DNA from: Stenotrophomonas panacihumi
GTDB taxonomy: Bacteria; Pseudomonadota; Gammaproteobacteria; Xanthomonadales; Xanthomonadaceae
DNA length: 33,545 bases
Reading direction: 5' to 3'
Assembly: GCF_001431645.1 (NCBI RefSeq)
Contig: NZ_LLXU01000129.1
Location: 1-33,545 of the forward strand
Below, piece by piece: positions 7,684 through 14,888 of the stretch. Position 1 is the first letter of the stretch. Each line of letters begins with the position of its first letter. A program made the position numbers and the translations under genes. The notes below the pieces were generated by a model. It did no database searches. It was not told the origin of the DNA and worked only from the letters and a program-made list of their open reading frames with translations.

Positions 7684-9765
7684 ATGTCCCGCACCGCCCT
7701 CGTCACCACCGCCCTGCCCTACGCCAACGGTCCGCTGCACCTGGGCCACCTGGTCGGCTACATCCAGGCCGACATCTGGGTACGCGCGCGCCGCCTGCGC
7801 GGCGACAAGACCTGGTTCGTGTGCGCCGACGACACCCATGGCACGCCGATCATGCTCGCCGCCGAGAAGGCCGGGGTGACGCCGGAAGCGTTCATCGCCG
7901 GTGTGCAGGCCAGCCACGAGCGCGACTTCGCCGCGTTCGGCGTGGCCTTCGACCACTACGATTCGACCAACTCGCCGGCCAACCGCGAATTGACCGAGGC
8001 GTTCTACCAGCGCCTGGAGGCCAACGGCCATATCACCCGCCGTTCGGTGGCGCAGTTCTACGACCCGGCCAAGGGCATGTTCCTGCCGGACCGCTACATC
8101 AAGGGCATCTGCCCGAACTGCGGCACGCCGGACCAGTACGGCGACAACTGCGAGGTCTGCGGCGCCACCTACGCGCCGACCGACCTGAAGGAACCCAAGT
8201 CGGTGATCTCCGGAGCGACGCCGGAAATCCGCGATTCGGAGCATTTCTTCTTCGAGGTGGGCCGCTTCGAATCCTTCCTGCGCGAATGGCTGGCCGGCGA
8301 TGTCGCCCTGCCCGGCGTGAAGGCCAAGCTGATGGAATGGCTGGACGCCGAGGGTGGACTGCGCGCGTGGGACATCTCGCGCGATGCGCCGTACTTCGGC
8401 TTCCAGATTCCCGGCCACCCGGGCAAGTATTTCTACGTGTGGCTGGACGCGCCGATCGGCTACCTGAGCAGCTTCAAGAACCTGTGCGCCGAGATCGGCG
8501 AGGACTTCGAACGCCATCTCGCCGCCGGCTCCGATACCGAGCTGCACCATTTCATCGGCAAGGACATCGTCAATTTCCATGGCCTGTTCTGGCCGGCGGT
8601 GCTGCACGGCACCGGCCAGCGCGCGCCCACGCGCCTGCACGTCAACGGCTACCTCACCGTGGATGGCGCGAAGATGTCCAAGTCGCGCGGCACCTTCGTG
8701 ATGGCGCGCACCTACCTGGACGTCGGCCTGGAGCCGGAAGCGCTGCGCTATTACTTCGCCGCCAAGTCTTCCGGCGGCGTGGATGACCTCGACCTCAACC
8801 TTGGCGACTTCATCGCGCGCGTGAACTCCGACCTCGTCGGCAAGTTCGTCAACCTCGCCAGCCGCTGCGCCGGCTTCATCAGCAAGCGCTTCGACGGCAA
8901 GCTCGCCGACGTGCTGCCGGATCCCGCCCAGTACGCGCGCTTCGTCGCCGCACTGGCGCCGATCCGCGAAGCGTACGAGCGCAACGACCCGGCCGGCGCG
9001 ATCCGCCAGGCGATGGCGCTGGCCGACGAGGCCAACAAGTACATCGACGAGACCAAGCCGTGGGTGATCGCCAAGCAGGAAGGCAGCGATGCGCAGCTGC
9101 AGGCGGTGTGCACCCAGGGCCTGAACCTGTTCCGCGTGCTGGTGGCCGCGCTGAAGCCGATCCTGCCGCGCACCAGCGCCGAGGCCGAGGCGTTCCTGTC
9201 CGCACCGATGACCAGCTGGGAAGACATCGCCGCGCCGCTGGCCGATGGCCATGTCATCCAGCCGTACACCGCCCTGTTCACCCGTATTGACCCGAAACTG
9301 ATCGACGCCATGACCGAAGCCTCCAAGGACACCCTCGCCGCTGCCACCCCGGCCGCGCCCGCCAAGACCGAGAGCAAGCCCGCCAAGCAGGAAGCCAAGC
9401 CGGCCGCTGCCGCGCCGGCTGCCGAGGGCGCCGCCCACATCGGCATCGAAGACTTCGCCAAGCTCGACCTGCGCATCGGCAAGGTGCTGGCCTGCGAATT
9501 CGTCGAAGGCTCGGACAAGCTGCTGCGTTTCGAACTGGATGCCGGCGAGCTGGGCAAGCGCCAGATTTTCTCCGGCATCCGCGCCAGTTACGGCGAGCCG
9601 GAAAAGCTGGTCGGCCGCAACGTGGTGTTCATCGCCAACCTCGCGCCGCGCAAGATGCGCTTCGGCCTGAGCGAGGGCATGATCCTCTCGGCCGGCTTCG
9701 ACGGTGGCGCGCTGGCGCTGCTGGATGCCGACAGCGCCGCCCAGCCGGGCATGCCGGTGCGCTGA
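7684..9765 (+). CDS. metG: Methionyl-tRNA synthetase
   Basis: A 693-aa class I aminoacyl-tRNA synthetase that charges tRNA-Met. The HIGH-type signature is HLGH at residues 19-22 within PYANGPLHLGHL. The zinc knuckle cysteines are C143, C146, C156 and C159, and KMSKS is at 330-334. The anticodon-binding helical domain follows (about 390-540). An Ala/Pro/Lys-rich linker (about 548-580) leads to a C-terminal tRNA-binding OB-fold domain (about 585-693) of the Trbp111/CsaA type, which mediates dimerisation in long MetG proteins. Domain order and length match proteobacterial MetG. A -10-like GATAAT lies at 7639-7644. There is no evident Shine-Dalgarno at the ATG. Confidence 0.98.
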   Translation: MSRTALVTTALPYANGPLHLGHLVGYIQADIWVRARRLRGDKTWFVCADDTHGTPIMLAAEKAGVTPEAFIAGVQASHERDFAAFGVAFDHYDSTNSPANRELTEAFYQRLEANGHITRRSVAQFYDPAKGMFLPDRYIKGICPNCGTPDQYGDNCEVCGATYAPTDLKEPKSVISGATPEIRDSEHFFFEVGRFESFLREWLAGDVALPGVKAKLMEWLDAEGGLRAWDISRDAPYFGFQIPGHPGKYFYVWLDAPIGYLSSFKNLCAEIGEDFERHLAAGSDTELHHFIGKDIVNFHGLFWPAVLHGTGQRAPTRLHVNGYLTVDGAKMSKSRGTFVMARTYLDVGLEPEALRYYFAAKSSGGVDDLDLNLGDFIARVNSDLVGKFVNLASRCAGFISKRFDGKLADVLPDPAQYARFVAALAPIREAYERNDPAGAIRQAMALADEANKYIDETKPWVIAKQEGSDAQLQAVCTQGLNLFRVLVAALKPILPRTSAEAEAFLSAPMTSWEDIAAPLADGHVIQPYTALFTRIDPKLIDAMTEASKDTLAAATPAAPAKTESKPAKQEAKPAAAAPAAEGAAHIGIEDFAKLDLRIGKVLACEFVEGSDKLLRFELDAGELGKRQIFSGIRASYGEPEKLVGRNVVFIANLAPRKMRFGLSEGMILSAGFDGGALALLDADSAAQPGMPVR

Positions 9766-9769
9766 CGCC

Positions 9770-10360
9770 GTGCAGCTGGCGCTGTTCGATTTCGACCACA
9801 CCGTCACGGTGTGCGACACCTACTCGCGTTTCCTGCGCCGGATCGCCACGCCGGCGCAGCTGGCGCGGGCGCGCTGGACGATGGGGCCGTGGGTGCTGGG
9901 CTATCGCGCCGGCATGGTGTCCCCAAGCGCGCTCCGGGTGCGGGCGACGCGCATGGCCTTCATGGGCCGCGCCGAAGGCGAGATCCTTGCCGCCGGCAGC
10001 CGCTATGCCGACGAGGTGCTGCCGGGCGTGTTGCGGCCGGAGATGATGCAGCGGATCGCATGGCACCAGGCGCAAGGCCATGAGGTGGCGCTGGTGTCCG
10101 GTTCGCTGGACAGCTACCTGCACCCGTGGTGCGAGCGGCATGGGTTGGGATTGATCTGCAACCGGCTGGAAAGCGCCGGGGGCCGGCTGACCGGTCGCTA
10201 TGCGGGCGGTGACCGCGGCGGCCACAAGGCGGCCGATATCCGGGCGCGCTACGATCTGTCGCGCTACGAACGCATCCATGCGTACGGCGACAGCCGCGAG
10301 GACCGGCCGATGCTCGCGCTGGCGCACGAGCGCTGGTATCGCGGGCGTCGCATCGCCTGA
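9770..10360 (+). CDS. HAD-IB family phosphatase (SerB-like)
   Basis: A 196-aa HAD superfamily hydrolase with all four motifs. Motif I is DFDHT with Asp7 (nucleophile) and Asp9; motif II is Ser in LVSGS; motif III is Lys in GGHKAADI; motif IV is GDSREDRPML. The helical cap and overall length match subfamily IB, which contains phosphoserine phosphatase and phospholipid or sugar-phosphate phosphatases. The specific substrate is not evident. I chose the GTG at 9770 because it starts directly before the conserved first strand and lies 4 nt after the metG stop, which suggests translational coupling; no Shine-Dalgarno is visible. Confidence 0.88.
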   Translation: MQLALFDFDHTVTVCDTYSRFLRRIATPAQLARARWTMGPWVLGYRAGMVSPSALRVRATRMAFMGRAEGEILAAGSRYADEVLPGVLRPEMMQRIAWHQAQGHEVALVSGSLDSYLHPWCERHGLGLICNRLESAGGRLTGRYAGGDRGGHKAADIRARYDLSRYERIHAYGDSREDRPMLALAHERWYRGRRIA

Positions 10361-10389
10361 CTCCCCACCGCGCAGCCTGACGCCACGCC

Positions 10390-10806
10390 ATGACTTCCCC
10401 GCTTCCCGACCTGGTCGAACGCCTCGACCGCCTGTTGCCGCAGACCCAGTGCGGGCAGTGCGGGTTCGAGGGCTGCCGGCCGTATGCGGAGGCGATGGCG
10501 CGCGGGGAAGCCGGGGTCGATCACTGTCCGCCGGGCGGGGATGCGGGGGCGCGGGCGTTGGCCGCCGTGCTGGCCGTGCCTGCGCTGCCGTACGACCGCA
10601 GTCGCGGGGAGCACAAGGCGGCGCAGGTGGCGTGGATCGTGGAAGCCGATTGCATCGGCTGCACGAAGTGCATCCAGGCGTGCCCGGTCGATGCGATCGT
10701 CGGCGGGGCCAAGCACATGCATACGGTGATCGCGCCGCTGTGTACCGGGTGCGAGTTGTGTGTGCCGGTGTGTCCCGTGGACTGCATCGAGTTGCATGCG
10801 GTCTGA
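10390..10806 (+). CDS. rnfB: RnfB-like soluble ferredoxin, three Fe-S cluster motifs
   Basis: A 138-aa protein with an N-terminal FeS domain (CGQCGFEGC plus the later HCPPGG cysteine). Two classical 4Fe-4S motifs follow: [14 protein letters not shown] and [14 protein letters not shown]. This is the cytoplasmic part of RnfB/RsxB. The N-terminal membrane helix of true RnfB is missing and no other rnf/rsx gene is nearby, so it is better seen as an orphan electron carrier than as a subunit of a complete Rnf pump. It lies 29 nt after the HAD gene and is probably cotranscribed with metG. Annotation pipelines often call this protein RnfB in xanthomonads; its electron partner is unknown. Confidence 0.88.
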   Translation: MTSPLPDLVERLDRLLPQTQCGQCGFEGCRPYAEAMARGEAGVDHCPPGGDAGARALAAVLAVPALPYDRSRGEHKAAQVAWIVEADCIGCTKCIQACPVDAIVGGAKHMHTVIAPLCTGCELCVPVCPVDCIELHAV

Positions 10807-10812
10807 TTCTTG

Positions 10813-10838
10813 GCGCTGATCGGCGGCGCTTTTGTTTT
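10813..10838 (+). terminator. Terminator of metG-HAD-rnfB unit
   Basis: GCGCTG (10813-10818) pairs with CGGCGC (10824-10829) through six pairs including one G-U, with a 5-nt loop. A run TTTTGTTTT follows, among the longest T-rich tails in the window. It begins 6 nt after the rnfB stop. Confidence 0.75.
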
Positions 10839-10851
10839 GGTCGCGCGGCAC

Positions 10852-10951
10852 CCGGGGGCAGGCCCTTTCCGGGACACGCCGTGAATCCTTCCATGGAGGC
10901 TCGTAGGCGACATCCATGTCGCCTACGGTCCCGGAAAGGGCCTGCCCCCGG
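10852..10951. repeat. Nested palindromic intergenic repeat, copy 2
   Basis: Outer arms 10852-10875 and 10928-10951 are perfect reverse complements over 24 bp. The 52-nt interior contains a short hairpin around 10886-10897 and a perfect 12-bp hairpin (10902-10913 with 10916-10927), so the unit can fold as a three-way junction. It matches copy 1 at positions 1-92 in the same orientation. It lies between the convergent rnfB and RidA-like genes and could stop transcription from both sides, though rnfB already has its own terminator. Confidence 0.9.
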
Positions 10952-11014
10952 ACGCCCGATCGTTCCATGCACGCGGATCGGAAAGCGTGCGGCCTTCCGG
11001 AAAGCGTTGACCTT

Positions 11015-11359
11015 TTAGATCGCCGCGGTGATCACGATCTCGATCTTCCAGTCCGGGCAGGCCAGCTTGGCCTCCACCGTGGCGCGGGCCGGGGTGAAGC
11101 CCGGGGCGACCCATTCGTCCCACACTTCGTTCATGGCGGCGAAATCGCCGATGTCGGCCAGGTAGATTTCGGCGCGCAGGATCTTGGTCTTGTCGCTCGC
11201 GCCCAGGGCGAGCAGGCGGTCGATCTCCGCCAGCACCTGGCGCGTCTGGCCCTTGATGTCCTGCGTGGTGTCTTCGGCGATCTGCCCGGCGAGATAGCAC
11301 ACGCCATGGTGCAGGGTCATTTCCGACATGCGCGGGCCGGTTTCGTATCGCTGCAGCAT
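11015..11359 (-). CDS. RidA/YjgF-YER057c family protein
   Basis: A 114-aa single-domain protein of the RidA family, whose archetype hydrolyses reactive enamine/imine intermediates from PLP enzymes. It shows the family blocks VCYLAGQI and FTPARATVEAKLACPDWKIEI; the Arg in ARATV matches the catalytic/anion-binding arginine. The N-terminus MLQRYETGPRMSEM is typical of a non-canonical RidA subgroup, so the exact activity may differ from RidA itself. The start at 11359 has a good Shine-Dalgarno (GGGAGG, about 9 nt upstream). The stop codon of the DUF998 gene is directly followed by this ATG (TAGATG), giving tight translational coupling. Confidence 0.9.
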   Translation of the reverse strand: MLQRYETGPRMSEMTLHHGVCYLAGQIAEDTTQDIKGQTRQVLAEIDRLLALGASDKTKILRAEIYLADIGDFAAMNEVWDEWVAPGFTPARATVEAKLACPDWKIEIVITAAI

Positions 11360-12052
11360 CTAGGGTTCCTCCCTTGTTGGTTCGTTGGCATTGTCACGCG
11401 ATCGCGCGACGGGCGCAGCCCCCGGGTCACGGGCCAGCTGCACGCCCACGCCGATCAGCCACGCCACGATCAACACGATCGCGCTCTTTTGTCCCAGTCC
11501 GCGCGGGCCCCAGCGCAGCACGACATGCGCGAACAGCACGGCGAAGGCCACGGCGGCGAGCCAGCCTGCCCGGCGCGCATGCGCCTGCCAGCGCACATCG
11601 CGGCGGAAGTACCACGATTGCAGGCAGATGGCGGCGATCACGCACAGGAACGCGGCCTGCGCCGAGAGCAGGTGCACGGCCGGCGCCAGGTTCGGGGCGT
11701 ACTGCGGCAAGTAGCTGTCGCCGATGGCCACGCTCGCCAGGCCCAGCGCCGAAGCCCAGAACAGGCCCAGCACCACGCCGCTGCGGGCGCGCGGCGAGAG
11801 GCTCGCCTGCAGGGCAATCGCCTGCAGCGACATCGACAGGGCGAGCAGGCAGTACGCCACGCGCAGGGACAGGCCATAGGGACCATGCAGGTAGAGGCTC
11901 AGCTGCGCCCGCGTCCAGGACAGGTCGCCGCGCAGGAGTTGCAACACCAGCACCCACAGCAGGAAGGCGCCGCCGGTGGCGACGGCGAGCGCGCCGCTGC
12001 GCGCGATCCAGCGCGCGGGTGCGGGCGAGTCTGACAAGACGCTCAACGACAT
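11360..12052 (-). CDS. DUF998-family integral membrane protein
   Basis: A 230-aa protein with about six predicted transmembrane helices (around residues 17-38, 58-80, 92-110, 125-147, 162-178 and 190-206). The layout matches DUF998 proteins, which have no established function. The start at 12052 (MSLSVLSD) places the first helix near the N-terminus and is preceded by GGGGAAG, a moderate ribosome binding site. The frame is open much further upstream, but that part is antisense to mprF. The gene ends exactly at the RidA-like start, so membrane protein and RidA-like enzyme are made from one mRNA. It is divergent from mprF, with a 231-bp gap. Confidence 0.82.
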   Translation of the reverse strand: MSLSVLSDSPAPARWIARSGALAVATGGAFLLWVLVLQLLRGDLSWTRAQLSLYLHGPYGLSLRVAYCLLALSMSLQAIALQASLSPRARSGVVLGLFWASALGLASVAIGDSYLPQYAPNLAPAVHLLSAQAAFLCVIAAICLQSWYFRRDVRWQAHARRAGWLAAVAFAVLFAHVVLRWGPRGLGQKSAIVLIVAWLIGVGVQLARDPGAAPVARSRDNANEPTREEP

Positions 12053-12072
12053 GTGGCTTCCCCACGAAACGG

Positions 12073-12098
12073 CCGCGCCACGGGCGTCCGTGGCGCGG
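12073..12098. promoter_or_regulatory. Perfect 11-bp hairpin in DUF998/mprF divergent region
   Basis: 12073-12083 pairs with 12088-12098 without mismatch, loop GCGT. It is 20 nt upstream of the DUF998 start codon on one side. On the other side it lies next to a -10-like TATGAT (12109-12114) reading toward mprF. It could be an operator or a structure in the DUF998 leader. Confidence 0.45.
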
Positions 12099-12108
12099 GC
12101 AATGGCCT

Positions 12109-12215
12109 TATGATGCGCGCCTGTCGCAGGCGAGGCCACCTCGCCGGCCGTTTCTTCACCCCACGCCCGCGCCGCGAAGACCACGATGCCCGCAACCCCG
12201 TTCGAGGAAGGCCGG
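12109..12215 (+). promoter_or_regulatory. Candidate mprF promoter and structured leader
   Basis: TATGAT at 12109-12114 is a good -10 box followed at once by GCGCGC; no convincing -35 is visible. Transcription from here would give a leader of about 165 nt before mprF. The leader contains a 7-bp hairpin (12129-12135 with 12139-12145) and then a short ORF with a strong ribosome binding site (GAGGAAGG at 12204-12211). Confidence 0.4.
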
Positions 12216-12287
12216 ATGCGTGAACTGCTTCCGCTGCGCAGGCTGACGGCAGCCGCTCCCCTCCCCCGCCGAGATTCCCGCACATGA
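12216..12287 (+). CDS. Possible leader peptide overlapping mprF start
   Basis: A 23-codon ORF starts at ATG 12216, has GAGGAAGG 4 nt upstream, and ends at a TGA whose bases overlap the mprF start as ATGA (12284-12287). An in-frame ATG at 12186 would give 33 residues. The peptide is rich in Arg (5-6) and Leu and resembles nothing I know. mprF itself lacks a clear Shine-Dalgarno, so ribosomes finishing this ORF could be the main source of mprF initiation. I infer a translational-coupling or regulatory leader; coding function is unproven. Confidence 0.4.
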   Translation: MRELLPLRRLTAAAPLPRRDSRT

Positions 12288-14857
12288 CGGACCCCGCAGC
12301 CGCCGACGCGGCAGCACCGCACAGCGGCTGGCGCCGCGCCCTGCCCGTCGTCATCAGCCTGGTGATCCTGGCGATGGCGCTGCGCGCGCTGTCGGCCGAG
12401 TTCAGCACGCATGGCTATGCGGCCATCCGCCATGCCTTCCGCGATATCAGCCTGGGCCAGGTCGTGCTCACGCTGGTGCTGGGCCTGAGCAGCTACGCCT
12501 GTCTGGTGCTGTTCGATGCGATCGGCCTGCATCGCAGCGGCCGCCAGCTGCATCCGGCGCGCATCGCCATCACCGCCTTCCTCGCCCACACCGTCGGGCA
12601 GACGCTGGGCTTCGCCGCGCTCACCGGCGGCGCGGTGCGCCTGCGCGGCTACGGGCAGGTGGGCTTGAACCTGGGCGAGATCGGCCAGGTGGTGCTGGTG
12701 AGCACGCTGGGCTTCGCGTTCGGCGCGTGGGTGCTGCTGGGGCTCGCCCTGCTGCTGGAACCGGCCGCCGCCGCGCTGGCGCTGCCCTTGAGCGTGGGCG
12801 CGGTGCAGATCGCGGGCGCGGCGCTGCTGGTGGGCTTCGGGGTGATGCTGGTGGCGGTGGGCCGCCAGGGCCGCACGCTGCGCATCGGCTCGCATGCGCT
12901 GTGGCTGCCGGACTACCGCACCGTGCTCGGCGTCACCGTGCTGAGCGTGATCGAGCTGGGCTTGGCGAGCGCGGCGCTGTACGTGCTGCTGCCGCCGATC
13001 CCCAACACCGACTACATCGGCTTCGTCGGCCTGTACCTGGTGGCGGTGGTGGCCGGCCTGCTCTCCACCGTGCCGGCGGGCCTGGGCGTGTTCGAGTGGA
13101 GCCTGCTCAAGCTGCTGCCTGGCGTGGCGCCCGCCGCGCTGCTCGCCGCCGCGCTGGTGTACCGCATCACCTACTACGTGTTCCCGATGCTGCTGGCGCT
13201 GCTGATGGCCGCGGCCACCGGCCTGCGCCGCCCGGTGTCGCGCGGCACCGTGGCCGCGCGCGCGGCGTGGCTGACGCTGCGCCCGTGGCTGCCGCAGATC
13301 ATCGCCATCGCGGTGTTCGCCATCGGCGCGGCGCTGGTGATCGAAGGCACGCTGCCGATGCCGCACCGCTGGGAGGGCGTGGCGCCCCTGCCGCTGGTGG
13401 AAACCTCGCACCTGCTCTCCAGCCTGGGCGGCGTGGCGTTGCTGCTGATCGGCCAGGGCCTGCAGCGCCGCAGCCATGCGGCATGGGTGCTGGCGCTGGC
13501 GATCTGCATCGCGCTGCCGCTGCCGGCGTGGCTGCGCGGCGGCCACATCCCGGTGGCGCTGAGCGCGCTGCTGGTGGCGCTGGCGCTGTGGGTGTCGCGC
13601 CGCGAGTTCTACCGCGAGGGCGCGCTGCTCGACGAAGCCTGGTCGTGGCCGTGGCTGCGCAACCTCGGGCTGGTGCTGGTGGCCACGGTGTGGCTGCTGT
13701 TCTTCGTGTACAGCCATGTCGAATACCAGCGCGAGCTGTGGTGGCAGTTCGCCATCTCCGGCAATGCGCCGCGCGCCCTGCGCGCCTTGCTGCTGGTGGC
13801 GGTGGCGGTGATCGCCTTCGGCCTGGCGCGGCTGCTGCACAGCACGCGGCGCCCGCTCGACCCGGCCACCGACGCCGAGCTCGACACGCTGGCGCCGATC
13901 CTCGCCGGCGGCGCCGACACCCAGGCCTCGCTGGTGCTCACCGGCGACAAGGCGCTGCTGCGCGATGAAGCGCAGCGCGGTTTCGTGATGATGCAGCGCT
14001 ATGGCGGCTCGCTGATCTCGATGGGTGACCCGGTCGGCCCGCCGGAGGTGGCGCGCGCGCTGATCTGGCGTTTCCGCGAGGAAGCCGACCGGCTCGGCCT
14101 GCGCCCGGTGTTCTACCAGGTTGGCGACCAGCACTGGCAGACCTACCTGGACATGGGCCTGACCCTGGTCAAGCTCGGCGAGGAAGCCGTGGTGCCGATC
14201 GCCGGCTTCCAGCTGGAGGGCAAGGAGCGCGCGGAACTGCGCCAGGCATTCAACCGCGGCAAGCGCAGCGGCTTGAGCTTTCGCATGTTGATGCCCGAGG
14301 ACGTGGCACCGGCCCTGCCGCGGCTGGAGGAAGTGTCGCGGCAGTGGCTGGAGGACAAGGCCGGCGAGGAGAAGGGTTTCTCGCTGGGCAGCTTCGACCC
14401 GTCCTACCTGGTGCGCTTCCCGGTGGCGGTGGTGGAGTTCGAAGGCCGCATCGTCGCCTTCGCCAACGTGTGGCGCGCGCCGGCCGGCGGCGAACTGTCG
14501 GTGGACCTGATGCGCCACACCGACGATGCGCCCAAGGGCACGATGGATTACCTGTTCGTCGAACTGTTCCTGTGGGGCGCGGCCAACGGCTTCCAGCGCT
14601 TCTCGCTGGGCATGGCGCCGCTGTCGGGCCTGGCGCAGCACCGGCTGGCCGGGCGCTGGAGCCGCTTCGCCAACGTCGTCGCGCGGCATGGCGAACGCTT
14701 CTACGGCTTCAGCGGGCTGCGTCGCTTCAAGTCCAAGTTCATGCCGCAGTGGCGGCCGCGCTACCTGGCCGCGCCGGGCGGCATGCATCTGCCGGCGGCG
14801 CTGCTGGACGTGACGCGGCTGATCTCGCTGGATCCCAAGCGTCGGGATCCGGACTGA
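12284..14857 (+). CDS. mprF: Lysylphosphatidylglycerol synthase/flippase MprF
   Basis: An 857-aa inner-membrane protein. The N-terminal ~530 residues form 12-14 membrane helices (flippase part). The C-terminal ~310 residues are the cytoplasmic GNAT-fold synthase domain that moves an aminoacyl group from tRNA (Lys or Ala) to phosphatidylglycerol. Typical synthase blocks are GGSLISMGDPVGP (from about residue 575), FNRGKRSGLSF, KGTMDYLFVELFLWG and FYGFSGLRRFKSKFMPQW. Aminoacylation lowers the negative surface charge and gives resistance to cationic peptides and acid. Lys versus Ala specificity cannot be read from sequence. The start is supported by the overlap with the preceding short ORF. The gene converges on an AcvB/VirJ homologue. 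Confidence 0.96.
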   Translation: MTDPAAADAAAPHSGWRRALPVVISLVILAMALRALSAEFSTHGYAAIRHAFRDISLGQVVLTLVLGLSSYACLVLFDAIGLHRSGRQLHPARIAITAFLAHTVGQTLGFAALTGGAVRLRGYGQVGLNLGEIGQVVLVSTLGFAFGAWVLLGLALLLEPAAAALALPLSVGAVQIAGAALLVGFGVMLVAVGRQGRTLRIGSHALWLPDYRTVLGVTVLSVIELGLASAALYVLLPPIPNTDYIGFVGLYLVAVVAGLLSTVPAGLGVFEWSLLKLLPGVAPAALLAAALVYRITYYVFPMLLALLMAAATGLRRPVSRGTVAARAAWLTLRPWLPQIIAIAVFAIGAALVIEGTLPMPHRWEGVAPLPLVETSHLLSSLGGVALLLIGQGLQRRSHAAWVLALAICIALPLPAWLRGGHIPVALSALLVALALWVSRREFYREGALLDEAWSWPWLRNLGLVLVATVWLLFFVYSHVEYQRELWWQFAISGNAPRALRALLLVAVAVIAFGLARLLHSTRRPLDPATDAELDTLAPILAGGADTQASLVLTGDKALLRDEAQRGFVMMQRYGGSLISMGDPVGPPEVARALIWRFREEADRLGLRPVFYQVGDQHWQTYLDMGLTLVKLGEEAVVPIAGFQLEGKERAELRQAFNRGKRSGLSFRMLMPEDVAPALPRLEEVSRQWLEDKAGEEKGFSLGSFDPSYLVRFPVAVVEFEGRIVAFANVWRAPAGGELSVDLMRHTDDAPKGTMDYLFVELFLWGAANGFQRFSLGMAPLSGLAQHRLAGRWSRFANVVARHGERFYGFSGLRRFKSKFMPQWRPRYLAAPGGMHLPAALLDVTRLISLDPKRRDPD

Positions 14858-14888
14858 GCGTCGGCGGGGCGTTCACCCCCGCCACTCA
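14855..14888. terminator. Bidirectional hairpin between mprF and acvB-like gene
   Basis: A 7-bp GC stem (14863-14869 with 14877-14883) is flanked by TGAG (14855-14858) and CTCA (14885-14888), which are the stop codons of the two converging genes plus one base. The structure is symmetrical and would serve both strands, but there is no T-tract. Confidence 0.5.

Noticed and set aside
10390..10806. Membrane Rnf/Rsx electron-transport complex locus
   Set aside because: Only a soluble RnfB-like part is present and no other subunit gene occurs in the window.
12053..14788. Upstream part of the minus-strand frame that ends with the DUF998 gene, antisense to mprF
   Set aside because: Only the last 230 codons look like a protein; the rest is His/Gln/Arg-rich shadow sequence of mprF.
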